Shown: positions 8,198 to 17,544 of the stretch, in pieces
Layout of the letters: each line of letters opens with the position of its first letter
How positions within the stretch are numbered: position 1 is the stretch's first letter
Position numbers and translations under genes: made by a program
From: Caldovatus sediminis
GTDB lineage: Bacteria > Pseudomonadota > Alphaproteobacteria > Acetobacterales > Acetobacteraceae
NCBI RefSeq assembly: GCF_014644455.1
Contig: NZ_BMKS01000010.1
Location: 1 to 64,000 of the forward strand
Direction of reading: 5' to 3'
DNA length: 64,000 bases
Notes under the pieces: generated by a model
The model's database searches: none
Seen by the model: the letters and a program-made list of their open reading frames with translations, nothing else
Told to the model about the DNA's origin: nothing

Positions 8198-10666
8198 ATG
8201 AGGTTCACCCTCTCCTGGTTGCGCCGCCACCTCGACACCGACGCGCCGCTCGCGCGCATCACCGGGACGCTCTCCGCCATCGGCCTCGAGGTCGAGGGGG
8301 TGGAGGACCGCGCCGCCCCGCTCGCCCCCTTCCGCATCGCGCGCGTCGTGGAGGCGGTGCCGCACCCGAACGCCGACCGCCTGCGCGTCTGCAAGGTGGA
8401 CGCGGGCGAGGGGAGGATCGTCGAGGTGGTCTGCGGCGCCCCCAACGCGCGCACCGGCATGAAGGGCGTGTTCGCGCCGCCCGGCTCCTTCATCCCGGGC
8501 ACCGGGATCACGCTCAGGGTCGGCGAGATCCGCGGCGTGCGGAGCAACGGCATGCTGCTCTCCGCGCGCGAGATGGGGCTCGGCGAGGACCACACCGGGA
8601 TCGTCGAGCTGCCGGAGGAGGCGCCGGTCGGCGAGAGCTACGCGCGCTGGGCCGGGCTCGACGATCCGGTGATCGAGATCAACGTCACGCCGAACCGCGG
8701 CGACGCGCTCGGCGTGCGCGGCGTCGCCCGCGACCTGGCGGCGGCGGGGCTCGGCACGCTGCGGCCGTGGCGCCCCGAGCCGGTGCCGGCGCGCTTCGCG
8801 AGCCCCCTGCGCTGGGAGATCGCCGATCCGCGCGCCTGCACCTGGGTGCTCGGGCGCGCGCTCCGGGGCCTCTCCAACGGCCCGAGCCCGAAGTGGCTGC
8901 AGGACCAGCTCACCGCGATCGGGCTGCGGCCGATCAACGCGCTGGTGGACGTGACCAACTGGTTCACCTACGACCTCGGCCGCCCGCTGCACGTCTTCGA
9001 CGTGCGGAAGGTGAAGGGCCAGGTGCTCACCATGCGCATGGCGCGCGAGGGCGAGCGGCTGCTCGCGCTGAACGGCAGGGAATACGCGCTGACGGCGGAG
9101 GACGGCGTGATCGCCGACGCCGCCGGGGCGGAGGCGATCGGCGGCATCATCGGCGGCGAGCACACCGGCTGCGACGAGCACACGACGGAGGCCTTCATCG
9201 AGTGCGCGCTGTTCGACCCGGTGCGCATCGCCCTCTCCGGCCGCCGCCACGACATCCGCACCGACGCGCGCGCCCGCTTCGAGCGTGGCGTCGACCCGGC
9301 GCTGATGCCGCCCGCGCTCGAGGCGGCGACGCGCATGATGCTCGAGTTCTGCGGCGGCGAGGCGAGCGAGGTGGTCGCGGCCGGCGCCGAGCCCGCCTGG
9401 CGCCGCAGCGCCACGCTGCGCTTCCGCCGCCTCGCCGAGTTCGGCGGCGCCGAGGTGCCGCCCGAGGAGGCGGTGGGCGTGCTGGAGCGGCTCGGCTTCG
9501 CGGTGGAGCGGCGCGACGCGGAGAGCGTGACCGTCGCCGTCCCCTCCTGGCGCAACGACATCGCCCAGCCCGGCGCGCTCGACCAGGCGCCCGGCCTGCC
9601 CGCGGAGCGCGCGCGCGCCGCCGCCGAGGGCTGCGCCGCGATCGAGCCGGAATGCGACCTGATCGAGGAGGTGCTGCGCATCCGCGGCCTCGACCGGGTG
9701 CCGCCGGTCTCGCTGCCGGTCGCCTCGCCGGTGCCGCCGCCGGCGCTGACGCCGAAGCAGGCGCGCACGGCGCTGGCGCGGCGGGTGCTGGCGGCGCGCG
9801 GGATGCTGGACTGCGTGAGCTTCGGCTTCCTCGACTCCCGCATCGCCGCGCTGTTCGGCGAGGCGCCCGGGGCGCTGCGGCTCGACAACCCGATCGCCTC
9901 CGACCTCGACCAGATGCGGCCGACGCCGGTGGCGAGCCTGCTCCTCGCCGCCGCGCGCAACGCGGCGCGCGGCTTCGGCGACGTGGCGCTGGCCGAGGTC
10001 GGCGGCGGCTACCGCGACCCGACGCCCGAGGGGCAGCTCCAGATCGCCGCCGGCGTGCGCGTGGGCGCGACGCCGCGCCACTGGGCGGAGCCCTCGCGCC
10101 CGATGGACGCGATGGACGCCAAGGGCGACGCCTTCGCGCTGCTCGCCGCGCTCGGCGTGCCGATGCCGGCGCTGACGGTCACCGCGGACGCGCCGGGCTT
10201 CTACCACCCGGGCCGCTCCGGCGTGGTGCGGCAGGGCAGGCAGGCGCTCGCGACCTTCGGCGAGATCCACCCGCAGGTGCTCGCCGCGCTCGACCTGCAC
10301 GGCCCGGCGGCGGCGTTCGAGGTGTTCCTCGACGCCATCCCCGAGCCGAAGCGCCGCCGGCGCGGCCCGCCGGACCTGCCGCCCTTCCAGCCGGTGCGGC
10401 GCGACTTCGCCTTCCTGGTGGACGAGACGGTGCCGGCCGAGGCGGTGCTGAAGGCCGCCCGCGCCGCCGACCGCGCGCTGATCGGCGACGTGACGCTGTT
10501 CGACCGCTACGCCGGCGAGCGGGTGCCGCGCGGCAAGGTCAGCCTCGCCATCCAGGTGACGCTGCAGCCGCGCGAGGCGACGCTGACCGACACCCAGATC
10601 GAGGCGGTGGCCGACAAGGTGGTGCAGGCGGTGGCGAAGGCGACCGGGGCGGTGCTGCGGGCCTGA
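8198..10666 (+). CDS. pheT: Phenylalanine-tRNA ligase beta subunit
   Basis: 822 residues, in the family range. In order: N-terminal B1 region and tRNA-binding EMAP-like domain (NADRLRVCKVDAG), B3/B4 editing domain, B5 DNA-binding-fold domain, catalytic-like core, and C-terminal anticodon-binding FDX domain (PVRRDFAFLVDE, ending in VVQAVAKATGAVLRA). After SWRNDIA (about residue 450) there is an extra, acidic, Ala/Pro-rich stretch of roughly 25-30 residues before ECDLIEEVLRI; this looks lineage-specific. It is coupled to pheS. Confidence 0.96.
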   Translation: MRFTLSWLRRHLDTDAPLARITGTLSAIGLEVEGVEDRAAPLAPFRIARVVEAVPHPNADRLRVCKVDAGEGRIVEVVCGAPNARTGMKGVFAPPGSFIPGTGITLRVGEIRGVRSNGMLLSAREMGLGEDHTGIVELPEEAPVGESYARWAGLDDPVIEINVTPNRGDALGVRGVARDLAAAGLGTLRPWRPEPVPARFASPLRWEIADPRACTWVLGRALRGLSNGPSPKWLQDQLTAIGLRPINALVDVTNWFTYDLGRPLHVFDVRKVKGQVLTMRMAREGERLLALNGREYALTAEDGVIADAAGAEAIGGIIGGEHTGCDEHTTEAFIECALFDPVRIALSGRRHDIRTDARARFERGVDPALMPPALEAATRMMLEFCGGEASEVVAAGAEPAWRRSATLRFRRLAEFGGAEVPPEEAVGVLERLGFAVERRDAESVTVAVPSWRNDIAQPGALDQAPGLPAERARAAAEGCAAIEPECDLIEEVLRIRGLDRVPPVSLPVASPVPPPALTPKQARTALARRVLAARGMLDCVSFGFLDSRIAALFGEAPGALRLDNPIASDLDQMRPTPVASLLLAAARNAARGFGDVALAEVGGGYRDPTPEGQLQIAAGVRVGATPRHWAEPSRPMDAMDAKGDAFALLAALGVPMPALTVTADAPGFYHPGRSGVVRQGRQALATFGEIHPQVLAALDLHGPAAAFEVFLDAIPEPKRRRRGPPDLPPFQPVRRDFAFLVDETVPAEAVLKAARAADRALIGDVTLFDRYAGERVPRGKVSLAIQVTLQPREATLTDTQIEAVADKVVQAVAKATGAVLRA

Positions 10667-10786
10667 CCCCGCTCGGGCGGGCGCCGCGCGGCGGCCGTCG
10701 GCCTGCCGGAAAGAACCTCCCTGCGCCGCGTTCGGCCTGCGGCGTGCCCGGCCTCCGCGCTCGCCGCGAAGCGGAGGGGATCGCCG

Positions 10787-12001
10787 ATGCGCATTCCCTT
10801 CGCGGCGACGTTCCGTGCCGCGCTGCTCGCGACCGCCTAGTGCGGCCTCGCGTCGGTGCCGGCCCCGGCGCAGGCCAGCAGGCGCCCGCACCGGCCGAGG
10901 AGCGGCAGCTCCGGGACCAGCAAGCCCCGCAGCCGCAACGCTCCGCCGCGCGGACCATCGGGACCGAGGCCGGCCGGCTGCGGGTGGAGACCATCGCGCA
11001 GGGCCTGGCGCATCCAGGGGTCTTGCCGTCCTGCCGGACGGCCGCCTCTCGCCGCCGCTGCAGGGCGTGCCGGCGATCTACCGCTACCGGGGGCCGACCA
11101 GCCGCAGCCAGGGCGGCCCGTTCGACGGCCCTGCACCCCGGCCGGCTTCGAGCGGAACCGCCTCGTCTCTCTCAGCCTCGCGCGCTGGACGGAGGAGGGG
11201 CGGCACCGCCGTGGTCCGCGGCCGGCTCGTCGAGGGCGAGGGCGGTCCGGCGCGGCTCGAGGACGTCGAGGAGGTTTTCCCCCGGAACAACCGCGACGGC
11301 AGCGGCCTGCGCTTCGGCGGCCGCCTAGCCTTCCGCTCCGAGGACGGAACGCCGTTTCTGAGCATGGGGGAGCGGCGCAACATCGGCACCGCGCAGGATC
11401 CGCGGGATCACCGCGGCTCGATCATCCGCATCCGCGACGACGGCGCGGTCCCCGACGGCAATCCGTTCGCGGGCGAGGCCGACGAGGACGACCACATCTG
11501 GTCCTACGGCCACCGCAACATCCAGGCGATGGCCTTCCACCCGGACGGCGGCGAGATCTGGGTCGCGGATCACGGCCCGCGGGGCGGGGACAGGATCAAC
11601 CGGATCAAGGCCGGTCGGAACTACGGCTGGCTCTTCCTCACGGGCGGCGTGGACTATTCCGGGGCGCCGATCGGCGTCGGCGCGGAGCCGGAAGGCATGG
11701 GATCGCCCCTCCATGTCTTCGAGGAGACGGTCGCGCCCTCCGGCCTCGCTTTCCAGCGGAGCGACGCCTTGCCGGACTGGCGGGGCCGCATGCTGTGGGC
11801 GGCCTCGCCAAGCGTGGCGTGGTGCGCATGGCGGTGGCCGGCGGTTCCGTCGAGCAGCGGGAGGTGATCGCGTTCGGTTGCCGCATCCGCGACGTGACGG
11901 TGCACCGCGACGGCTCGGTCCGGCTGCTGACCGAACACGAGGACAGCGAGGTGCTGCGCCTCACTCCGGCGGGCGAGGCGGCCATCGGCGCCGGGCGGTA
12001 A
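10787..12001 (+). pseudogene. Degenerate PQQ-dependent sugar (aldose/sorbosone-type) dehydrogenase
   Basis: The remains of an exported soluble quinoprotein sugar dehydrogenase are readable only by changing frame several times. ATG 10787 opens a signal peptide, but codon 18 is TAG (10838-10840). A second frame gives the mature N-terminus up to RVETIAQGLAHP. A third gives GLAVLPDGRL and later the longest piece (NIGTAQDPRDHRGSIIRI, IWSYGHRNIQAMAFHP, EIWVADHGPRGGD, NYGWLFLTGG). A short patch (ERNRLVSLSLARWTEEG) is in another frame, and the C-terminus (RDVTVHRDGSVRLLTEHED) ends at TAA 11999-12001. At least four frameshifts plus one stop make it non-functional. Intact homologues oxidise aldoses in the periplasm using PQQ. 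Confidence 0.85.
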
Positions 12002-12207
12002 CGCCGGATCCCCACGAGCGCGACGCGCGCCCGAACGGGCGCTGCCGCCTGCGCGGCGAGCCGAGCCGCCAGATCGCGGTGCCCAGGTCCGGGCGCGGAT
12101 CGGTCGCGATCCGCGAGATCCGGCAGGACGCGCGGCGGTGGCGGAGCCGGGTGCCGCCGCGTCGCCAGTCTCCCGACGGGCGCGGCGGCGGCTGCGGTGC
12201 CGGCTCA
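12002..12207. other. Intergenic, no gene seen
   Basis: About 200 bases between the pseudogene and the stop codon of the convergent small secreted protein gene. No recognisable reading frame, repeat or strong terminator was found. Confidence 0.5.
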
Positions 12208-12765
12208 TCACCGCAGCGCGCCCGCGGCGAAGCGGATCATGCCCGCCGCCTCGGCGTCGAACTCGCGCAGCGGCGCGGCGAGCGCCGCCGGCCAGCTCCG
12301 CCCCGCGCGCGGCGGCACGAACAGCACGGGCCGCCGGTCGTCCATGAGCACCGCGAAGATCTGCTCGCCGTGCGGATCCCAGGCGAGGAACACGCCCGCC
12401 TCGCTGCAGCCGGCGGGCGCGCAGCCCCAGCCGTAGAGGTGCCGCCCGTTGTCCGCGAGGCGCAGGGGCGGGCCGGGCAGGCGCACCGCCTGCGCGAGGG
12501 CGCGCTGCCAGCCGCCGCCGGCCATGCGGAGGTTCATCGCCACGCCCGGCTGGCCGAGCAGCGCGGCGACGGGGCGGCCGATCAGCGCCGATGCGGCGAC
12601 CGCCCCCGGCGGCTCGTCCGCGGTCTGCGGCGCGGCGGGGCCGGCGGAGGGGGCGAGTGGAGCGGCCAGCGACAGCGCGGCGCAAATCAGCGCACGCAGG
12701 AGGCGGGCCGCGCCCGGCCGGCGGCAGGCCATCCTCCGCGCCGGCGAGGCCCGCTCCCGGCTCAC
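12208..12765 (-). CDS. Small secreted hypothetical protein, translationally coupled to the upstream binding-protein gene
   Basis: About 185 residues if it starts at GTG 12765, which overlaps the TGA of the upstream gene as GTGA and has GGAGG just before it. An internal ATG at 12732 gives 174 residues but has its purine stretch directly abutting the start. The N-terminus is a clear Sec-type signal peptide (LLRALICAALSLAAPLAPSA). The mature part contains a GWGCAPAGC motif, VFLAWD and IFAVLMDDRRP, suggesting a small disulphide-bonded periplasmic domain. I do not recognise the family. Confidence 0.65.
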   Translation of the reverse strand: MSRERASPARRMACRRPGAARLLRALICAALSLAAPLAPSAGPAAPQTADEPPGAVAASALIGRPVAALLGQPGVAMNLRMAGGGWQRALAQAVRLPGPPLRLADNGRHLYGWGCAPAGCSEAGVFLAWDPHGEQIFAVLMDDRRPVLFVPPRAGRSWPAALAAPLREFDAEAAGMIRFAAGALR

Positions 12766-13760
12766 CCCGCCTCCAGCCCGATCTCGCGCACCAGGCGCCC
12801 CATCGCCTCGCGCTGCTCGGTCATGAAGCGCGCGAAGCTCGCCGGGTCGCTGCCGACCGGGATCGCCCCCAGCGCCTCGATGCGCTGGCGCACGACGGGA
12901 TCGGCGAGCGCCGCCAGCACCGCCTGGTGCAGCCGCGCGACGATCGGCGCCGGCAGCCCGGCCGGGGCGAACAGGCCGTTCCACTCGTTCAGCTCGTAGC
13001 CGGGGAAGCCCTGCTCGGCGAAGGTCGGCACCTCCAGCAGCGGCGGGATGCGCTGCGCCGTGGTGACGGCGAGCGGCCGCACCCGCCCCTCGCGGGCGAG
13101 CTGGAGCGAGGAGGAGACGGTGCCGAACACGAAGGCGACATTGCCGCCGAGCAGGTCCTGCAGCGCCGGCGTGCCGCCGCGATAGGGCACGTGCACGACG
13201 TTGAGCCCGGCGCGGCGCAGGAACAGCTCGGTGCCGAGATGCGAGGCGGTGGCGTTGCCGGAGGAGCCGTAGGCGAGCTGCCCCGGCCGCGCCTTCGCGT
13301 AGGCGACGAACTCGGCCAGCGTGCGCACCGGCAGGCCGTTGTGCACGATCATGATCTGCGGCAGCACGATCACCTGGCTGATCGGCGTGAAGGCGGTGGC
13401 GTAGTCGAAGGGCAGGTTCTTCAGCAGGACGTGGTTCACCGTCTGCGGGCTCGCGTCCACGAACAGCGTGTGGCCGTCCGGCGCGGCGCGCGCGACCTCG
13501 TGCCCGGCGAGGGAGCCGCCGGCGCCAGGACGGTTCTCGACCACCACGGGCTGGCCGAGCAGGGTGGAGAACGGGCCGGCGAGCAGGCGCGCCGTGGTGT
13601 CCACGCCGCCGCCGGGCGGATAGCCCGCGATCAGGCGGATCGGGCGCGTCGGCGCCCAGGGCGCGGCGCCCTGGGCGGCGGCGCGGCGCGGCGTCGCCGC
13701 GGCGGCGGCGAGCGCGGCGGCGAGGGCACGACGTTGCAACGAAGGCGGGATATCGGGCAC
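12762..13760 (-). CDS. Tripartite tricarboxylate transporter (Bug/TctC) substrate-binding protein
   Basis: 332 residues from GTG 13760, which has AGGAGG (complement of 13771-13776) ten bases upstream; no ATG is available near the domain start. A signal peptide (RRALAAALAAAAATPRRAAAQG) precedes the Bug fold: RPIRLIAGYPPGGGVDTTARL, VVVENRPGAGGSLAG, AYGSSGNATASHLG, VPYRGGTPALQDLLGG and EVPTFAEQGFPGYE. These periplasmic proteins bind small carboxylates or related solutes; the ligand cannot be inferred. No TctA/TctB membrane genes lie nearby, which is common for this expanded family. Confidence 0.92.
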   Translation of the reverse strand: MPDIPPSLQRRALAAALAAAAATPRRAAAQGAAPWAPTRPIRLIAGYPPGGGVDTTARLLAGPFSTLLGQPVVVENRPGAGGSLAGHEVARAAPDGHTLFVDASPQTVNHVLLKNLPFDYATAFTPISQVIVLPQIMIVHNGLPVRTLAEFVAYAKARPGQLAYGSSGNATASHLGTELFLRRAGLNVVHVPYRGGTPALQDLLGGNVAFVFGTVSSSLQLAREGRVRPLAVTTAQRIPPLLEVPTFAEQGFPGYELNEWNGLFAPAGLPAPIVARLHQAVLAALADPVVRQRIEALGAIPVGSDPASFARFMTEQREAMGRLVREIGLEAG

Positions 13761-13770
13761 GGCGATGGTT

Positions 13771-13776
13771 CCTCCT
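13771..13776 (-). promoter_or_regulatory. Shine-Dalgarno that fixes the GTG start of the TctC-type gene
   Basis: The complement reads AGGAGG, a perfect anti-16S match, ten bases upstream of GTG 13760. It supports the GTG start over the much longer upstream open frame, which is antisense to rarA. Confidence 0.75.
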
Positions 13777-13887
13777 AGCGGTGCCGCCACCCTAGCCCGG
13801 ACATGCGCCGATGCCACCCCGGCGCGCCTCGCGGGCGCCGGCGGGCGCCATCGCATCGGCGCGCCGGCGCGGTATGCTGCGCTTCCC

Positions 13888-15258
13888 ATGCCGCCGCGCC
13901 GCGTCCCCGCCGATCCCGCCGCCCCGCCCGACCTGTTCGGGCCGCCCGCCGCCGCGCCTGGCGCGCCGCCCCCGCCGGACGACGCGCGCCGCCCCCTCGC
14001 CGACCGGCTGCGCCCGCGCGCGCTGGAGGAGGTGGTGGGCCAGGACCACCTGGTCGGCCCGGAGGGCGCGCTGACGCGCATGCTGGCGCGCGGCAGCCTC
14101 GCCTCGCTGGTCCTCTGGGGGCCGCCGGGGACCGGCAAGACCACCATCGCGCGCCTGCTCGCCGAGCGCGCGGGGCTCGCCTTCGTGCCGCTCTCGGCGG
14201 TGTTCTCCGGCGTGGCCGACCTCAAGCGCGCCTTCGACGAGGCGCGCCGGCGCCGCGCCGCGGGCCGGGGCACGCTGCTCTTCGTGGACGAGATCCACCG
14301 CTTCAACCGCGCCCAGCAGGACGGATTCCTGCCCGTCGTCGAGGACGGCACGGTGACCCTCGTCGGCGCGACGACCGAGAACCCCTCCTTCGAGCTGAAC
14401 GGCGCCCTGCTCTCGCGCTGCCAGGTGCTGGTGCTGCGCCGGCTCGACGACGAGGCGCTGGAGAGGCTGCTCGCCCGCGCCGAGGCCGCGACCGGCCGTG
14501 CCCTGCCGGTGGACGAGGCGGCGCGCGCCGCGCTGCGCGCCATGGCCGACGGCGACGGCCGCTACCTGCTGAACATGGCGGAGCAGCTCCTCGCCCTGCC
14601 GGAGGACCAGCCGCCGCTCGACACCGCCGCGCTGTCGGCGCTGCTCGCCCGCCGCGCCGCGCTCTACGACAGGGACCGCGAGGAGCACTACAACCTGATC
14701 TCCGCGCTGCACAAGTCGCTGCGCGGCTCGGACCCGGACGCGGCGCTCTACTGGCTCGCGCGCATGCTCCAGGGCGGCGAGGACCCGCGCTACATCGCCC
14801 GGCGCCTGACGCGCTTCGCCGCCGAGGACGTCGGCATGGCCGATCCCGCCGCGCTGCCGCTCGCGATCGCGGCGTGGGAGACCTACGAGCGGCTCGGCTC
14901 GCCGGAGGGCGAGCTGGCGCTCGCCCAGCTCGTCGTGCACCTGGCGACGGCGCCGCGCTCGAACGCCGTCTATGTCGCCTTCGGCGCGGCGATGCGCGCG
15001 GCGCGCGAGACCGGCAGCCTGATGCCGCCCAAACACATCCTCAACGCGCCGACGCGGCTGATGAGGGAGCTCGGCTACGGCAGCGGCTACGCCTACGACC
15101 ACGACGAGGAGGAGGGCTTCTCCGGCCAGGACTACTTCCCGGAGGGGATGCGCCGGCAGCGCTTCTACCGCCCGACCGACCGCGGCGCGGAGGCGGCGAT
15201 CGCCGAGCGCCTGAGGCACTGGGAGGCGCTGCGGGCGAAACGGGCACGCAGGCGCTGA
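13888..15258 (+). CDS. rarA: Replication-associated recombination protein A (AAA ATPase)
   Basis: 456 residues, slightly long because of a Pro/Ala-rich N-terminal extension (1-35). Walker A is GPPGTGKT at 78-85 and Walker B LFVDEIHRF at 131-139. Sensor 1 lies in GATTENPSFELN, with the arginine-finger region ALLSRCQVL. The C-terminal tetramerisation region shows the conserved DPDAALYWLARMLQGGEDP and PEGMRRQRFYRP. RarA (MgsA) acts at stalled replication forks in the cytoplasm. ATG 13888 is used. The gene is divergent from the TctC-type gene and convergent with the response regulator. Confidence 0.95.
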   Translation: MPPRRVPADPAAPPDLFGPPAAAPGAPPPPDDARRPLADRLRPRALEEVVGQDHLVGPEGALTRMLARGSLASLVLWGPPGTGKTTIARLLAERAGLAFVPLSAVFSGVADLKRAFDEARRRRAAGRGTLLFVDEIHRFNRAQQDGFLPVVEDGTVTLVGATTENPSFELNGALLSRCQVLVLRRLDDEALERLLARAEAATGRALPVDEAARAALRAMADGDGRYLLNMAEQLLALPEDQPPLDTAALSALLARRAALYDRDREEHYNLISALHKSLRGSDPDAALYWLARMLQGGEDPRYIARRLTRFAAEDVGMADPAALPLAIAAWETYERLGSPEGELALAQLVVHLATAPRSNAVYVAFGAAMRAARETGSLMPPKHILNAPTRLMRELGYGSGYAYDHDEEEGFSGQDYFPEGMRRQRFYRPTDRGAEAAIAERLRHWEALRAKRARRR

Positions 15259-15363
15259 ATCGCGGCGTTGCGGTCGCGACGCCTTGCCCGGTGCCGGAAG
15301 CGCCGCGTGCCGGCTGGCGCCCCGGGAGCCGGGCCGGCGCGCTGGCCAGGAACATCGGCCCGT

Positions 15364-15954
15364 TCAGCGCGCCCGTGCCGCGCCCTGATCGCCGGTGGCC
15401 GGATCGGCTCCGGCGGCGGGCGCGCGCGCCGGCAGCACGACGCGGCGGGGCATCGCGGCCGCGTTGGCGCGGGAGAGGGCCTCGGGCAGCGAATTGCCGA
15501 GATCGAAGGGCTTGCGCAGCAGGATGGTCTCGCCACGCCGGCCGGCGTCGCGACGGCCGAGGCGGCTTCGCAGCTCGGCGTCCGTCAGCTCGTGTCCGGT
15601 GACCACCACGACGGGGAGGCTGCGGCGCCGCGCGCGCAGGCGCCGGATCAGGCACACGCCGCCGAACGGCCCGCCCTGCGGCGAGCCGAGGTCGGTCACG
15701 AGCATGCCGATCGGCGTGCCGGCGGCCTCGGCTGCCTCCCACGCGGCGATGGCGGCGTCGGGGTCGGGCGCCGTCACGACGTCATGGCCGGCGCGCTCGA
15801 GGGCCTCCTCGAGCACCATCGCGACGACGGCCTCGTCCTCGACCAGCAGCACGCGCGCCGGCCGATCGGCCGGGGTGCCGGTCGCCGCCTCGCGCGGCGA
15901 CCTGTGGAGCGGCGATGTGGTCGCGCTGGCGGCGCGAGCGCGGTGGGCGGGCAT
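15364..15954 (-). CDS. Single-domain response regulator
   Basis: 196 residues: a basic ~32-residue leader, then a CheY-like receiver. The acidic pair is E39/D40, the phospho-acceptor is D88 in MLVTDLG, the switch Thr is T119 in VVVVTGH, and K148 lies in LLRKPF, so the receiver should be phosphorylatable. The C-terminal ~45 residues (Pro/Ala/Arg-rich) contain no DNA-binding domain. No histidine kinase is adjacent, so it is an orphan regulator whose partner is elsewhere. Confidence 0.88.
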   Translation of the reverse strand: MPAHRARAASATTSPLHRSPREAATGTPADRPARVLLVEDEAVVAMVLEEALERAGHDVVTAPDPDAAIAAWEAAEAAGTPIGMLVTDLGSPQGGPFGGVCLIRRLRARRRSLPVVVVTGHELTDAELRSRLGRRDAGRRGETILLRKPFDLGNSLPEALSRANAAAMPRRVVLPARAPAAGADPATGDQGAARAR

Positions 15955-16239
15955 CGGGGGGCCTGGGACTCGCCGAGTGGGGGGGACCGGACGAGCGAAG
16001 CTCGATCAGGAGAATATCAACTTCGAGTTTCAATTTCCAGATGATGATTCGGGAATTGGACGATCCCCCGCCTCGCTCGGCGAGGGAGGCCATCCCCCGG
16101 CCGACCGGCCCGGGGGGCTGCGAGACAGCGCCAGGCTGCGAGGCGCGAGGCTTCGGCAGGGGCCGGAGATCGTCGCGGCTCCCTCCGACGCAACGCGCGG
16201 ACGCACCGCCCGCGGCCGGCCTGCGCTGACGGAGGCGGC
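15955..16239. other. Intergenic with A/T-rich promoter-like core
   Basis: The stretch about 16000-16070 is markedly A/T richer than its surroundings and lies upstream of the minus-strand response regulator, so it is the probable promoter region. I could not assign clear -35/-10 boxes. The remainder holds no convincing gene. Confidence 0.5.
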
Positions 16240-17502
16240 TCAAAGCGCGTCGAGGATCTCCGCGAGACCGGCGAACACCCGCTCGGGCGCGTAGTGGCGG
16301 CAGTAGTCGAGCGCGCGCCTCTCCCGCTCGGCGAGGCCCGCCGCATCACCCGCGAGGCGCACCGCCGCGCACGCGAAGTCCTCGGCACCGTCGGCAACGG
16401 TGAGCGGGCGGCACGGTTCGCGCACGAAGCCCTCCGCGCCCACCGACGTCGTCACCACCGGCAGCCCGTGCGACACGCAGTCGAGCACCTTGATCTTGAG
16501 GCCCGAGCCAGCGAGCACCGGCGCCACCGCCGCCGCGCTCCGGTGCAGCACCGCGCCGAGGTCCGGCACCACCCCGCGCAGCGTCACGCCCTCCGGCACC
16601 TTGGCGCCGAGCGCGCGGCCGACCGTGCCGCAGACCTCGAGCCGGGCCGCCGGCAGCGCGGCACGGATCCGCGGCCACACCTCGGCGAGGAACCACCGCA
16701 TCCCATCCACATTGTGCACGCTGTCCGAACCGACGAAGGCGAGCAGCCCCGGCTCGCGCGCGACGCCCGCCGGACGGGGCCGGGGACGGACGGGCATCGG
16801 CGCGGACAGCACCCGCCGCGTTGGCAGGAGCCCGCTCAGCAGTGCCGCCTCCTCCGGCTGCGCCGTCACCACCACATCCGCCAGGCGCAGCAGGTCCAGC
16901 TCCTCGTCGCGCGTGAGGCTGGGCGGATAGAGGCGCAGCCCGCGGGCCGAAAGCGACTGGTGGCGCTGGTGGAACACGTCGTGCGCGATCAGGATCGAGG
17001 GGATGCGCGCGAGCGCCGCGGCGCGCAGCAGCGGCGCGCGGAAGATGGTGTCGATCAGCACCGCGCGGGGGCGCAGCGCGGCGATCCGCGCGGCGGCCCA
17101 GTCGACGGAGCGCTGGTCGATGAAGCGGCCGAGCACGGCGTCCACCACGCCGTAGTCTCCGGCCCTGGCGCGGCGGCGGACGCGTTCGCGCGCCGGGCCG
17201 GGCAGGATGCCGATCGCCCGGCGCGCGAGGATCCGCGCGGCGTGCCGCGGCGCGACCGTCGCCACCCAGCCGCGGCCGCCGACGAGACCGGGCCCCTCGA
17301 CGCGCACGTGGTCGGGATCGAGCGCCCGGCCGAAGCGTTGCAGCGGCCAGGGCATCTGCGGCCGCGCGAGCATGAGCACGACCTCGTGGCCGCGCGCGAC
17401 CAGGTAGGACAGGATCGCGTGGTTGCCGGCGAGGTGCCCGGCCTCCCCCGGCCGCGGCAGCTCCACAGTGACGAAGACGAGGGGCGCGTCGATCGGTCGC
17501 AC
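16240..17502 (-). CDS. GT4-type glycosyltransferase
   Basis: About 420 residues from GTG 17502, which has a GGGAGGG purine run just upstream; an earlier GTG at 17544 would add 14 residues. The N-terminal Rossmann-like half starts APLVFVTVELPRPG and includes LIAHDVFHQRHQS. The C-terminal half has the donor-binding signatures of GT4 enzymes: LLAFVGSDSVHNVDGMRWF, LEVCGTVG and GSGLKIKVLDCVSHGLPVV, then TSVGAEG. It presumably transfers a nucleotide-activated sugar to an envelope polysaccharide at the cytoplasmic membrane face. The acceptor is unknown, but the GDP-heptose genes downstream on the other strand make a surface-glycan role plausible. Confidence 0.85.
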   Translation of the reverse strand: MRPIDAPLVFVTVELPRPGEAGHLAGNHAILSYLVARGHEVVLMLARPQMPWPLQRFGRALDPDHVRVEGPGLVGGRGWVATVAPRHAARILARRAIGILPGPARERVRRRARAGDYGVVDAVLGRFIDQRSVDWAAARIAALRPRAVLIDTIFRAPLLRAAALARIPSILIAHDVFHQRHQSLSARGLRLYPPSLTRDEELDLLRLADVVVTAQPEEAALLSGLLPTRRVLSAPMPVRPRPRPAGVAREPGLLAFVGSDSVHNVDGMRWFLAEVWPRIRAALPAARLEVCGTVGRALGAKVPEGVTLRGVVPDLGAVLHRSAAAVAPVLAGSGLKIKVLDCVSHGLPVVTTSVGAEGFVREPCRPLTVADGAEDFACAAVRLAGDAAGLAERERRALDYCRHYAPERVFAGLAEILDAL

Positions 17503-17544
17503 CGCCCTCCCTTCGCCTTGTGGCGTCGTCCGGTCCTGCCGCAC

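Noticed and set aside
8084-10891. A 935-codon minus-strand open frame opposite pheT
   Set aside because: His/Arg/Gly-rich shadow of pheT without recognisable motifs.
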